From Candidatus Poribacteria bacterium (GTDB lineage: Bacteria > Poribacteria > WGA-4E > WGA-3G), in assembly GCA_003635255.1 (NCBI GenBank), contig PYJC01000071.1, forward strand, positions 1-53,852: a stretch of DNA of 53,852 nt, given 5' to 3'. Below are positions 53,824-53,852 of the stretch, one piece after another. Numbering within the stretch: position 1 is the first letter of the stretch; every line of letters starts with the position of its first letter. The notes under the pieces are model-generated. The model was given only the letters and a program-made list of their open reading frames with translations, was not told the origin of the DNA and searched no databases. Both the position numbers and the translations under genes were made by a program.

Positions 53824-53852
53824 ATGGCGAAACGAAGGAAATTCACTGCTAA
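53824..53852 (+). CDS. IS3-type transposase OrfA, first codons (cut by window edge)
   Basis: AAAGGAGCATTCCG precedes ATG at 53824, and the nine visible residues are MAKRRKFTA. This is the usual start of IS3-family OrfA proteins (KRRKFTAEFK-type). Only 29 bases are in the window, so the call rests on this short match and on the strong Shine-Dalgarno. Confidence 0.45.

Overview
The window looks like the chromosomal origin region of an uncultured diderm bacterium, joined to a large accessory region. Several features recall Candidatus Poribacteria or a neighbouring candidate phylum, and this placement is inference: a SprA-like giant outer-membrane protein, a LamG-domain secreted protein, a GH2 glycosidase, Gfo/Idh/MocA and zinc dehydrogenases, many IS remnants, and intergenic repeats built from degenerate TTATCAGTT words. 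No rRNA is present. One tRNA (Arg, CCT) is visible.

Region 1 (1-9979) is the replication-origin block. Reading leftwards it holds dnaA, an oriC-like intergenic region, recF, a DciA/DUF721 gene and gyrB. After gyrB only the start of a further gene remains, followed by a transposase cut by the window edge. dnaN is missing between dnaA and recF. rpmH diverges from dnaA and is followed by ispH rather than rnpA. hisC converges on ispH. The origin carries about a dozen DnaA boxes plus a GC spacer and five TAG trios, an arrangement like the bacterial basal unwinding system.

Region 2 (10114-14772) holds a 2-hydroxyacid dehydrogenase, a GH2 glycosidase and a broken IS630-type transposase.

Region 3 (about 14977-31731) is the most interesting part: a biosynthetic island. 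Tandem palindromes and a textbook sigma-54 promoter precede a radical SAM protein and a CobQ-like ATPase without its amidotransferase domain. Next come a 29-residue Lys-rich peptide gene with a perfect Shine-Dalgarno, a 16-bp hairpin, and a radical SAM/SPASM enzyme with a PqqD-like N-terminus. A HAD phosphatase-like protein, an NTP_transf_5 protein, a GT2 and a GT4 glycosyltransferase, a small beta-rich protein, a VAO-type flavoenzyme, a leucine-rich-repeat protein and a three-gene ABC-2 exporter follow. The most economical reading is a new RiPP (ribosomally made, modified peptide) system, possibly glycosylated and exported. The island is bounded by an IS630 remnant and a tyrosine-recombinase remnant, and carries two palindromic insertions.

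Region 4 (31740-50313) is mostly core or catabolic: the SprA-like giant, a LamG protein, a Gfo/Idh/MocA oxidoreductase, rpe, two zinc dehydrogenases, apt, tRNA-Arg, secD, secF, an unknown protein and a sigma-54 activator with a long linker. Several gaps are filled by one family of palindromic repeats.

Region 5 (50314-53852) is accessory: a small palindromic element, a two-TM protein, a complete but frameshifted IS with terminal inverted repeats and target duplication, a lipoprotein, a GIY-YIG protein and the first codons of an IS3-type transposase at the edge.
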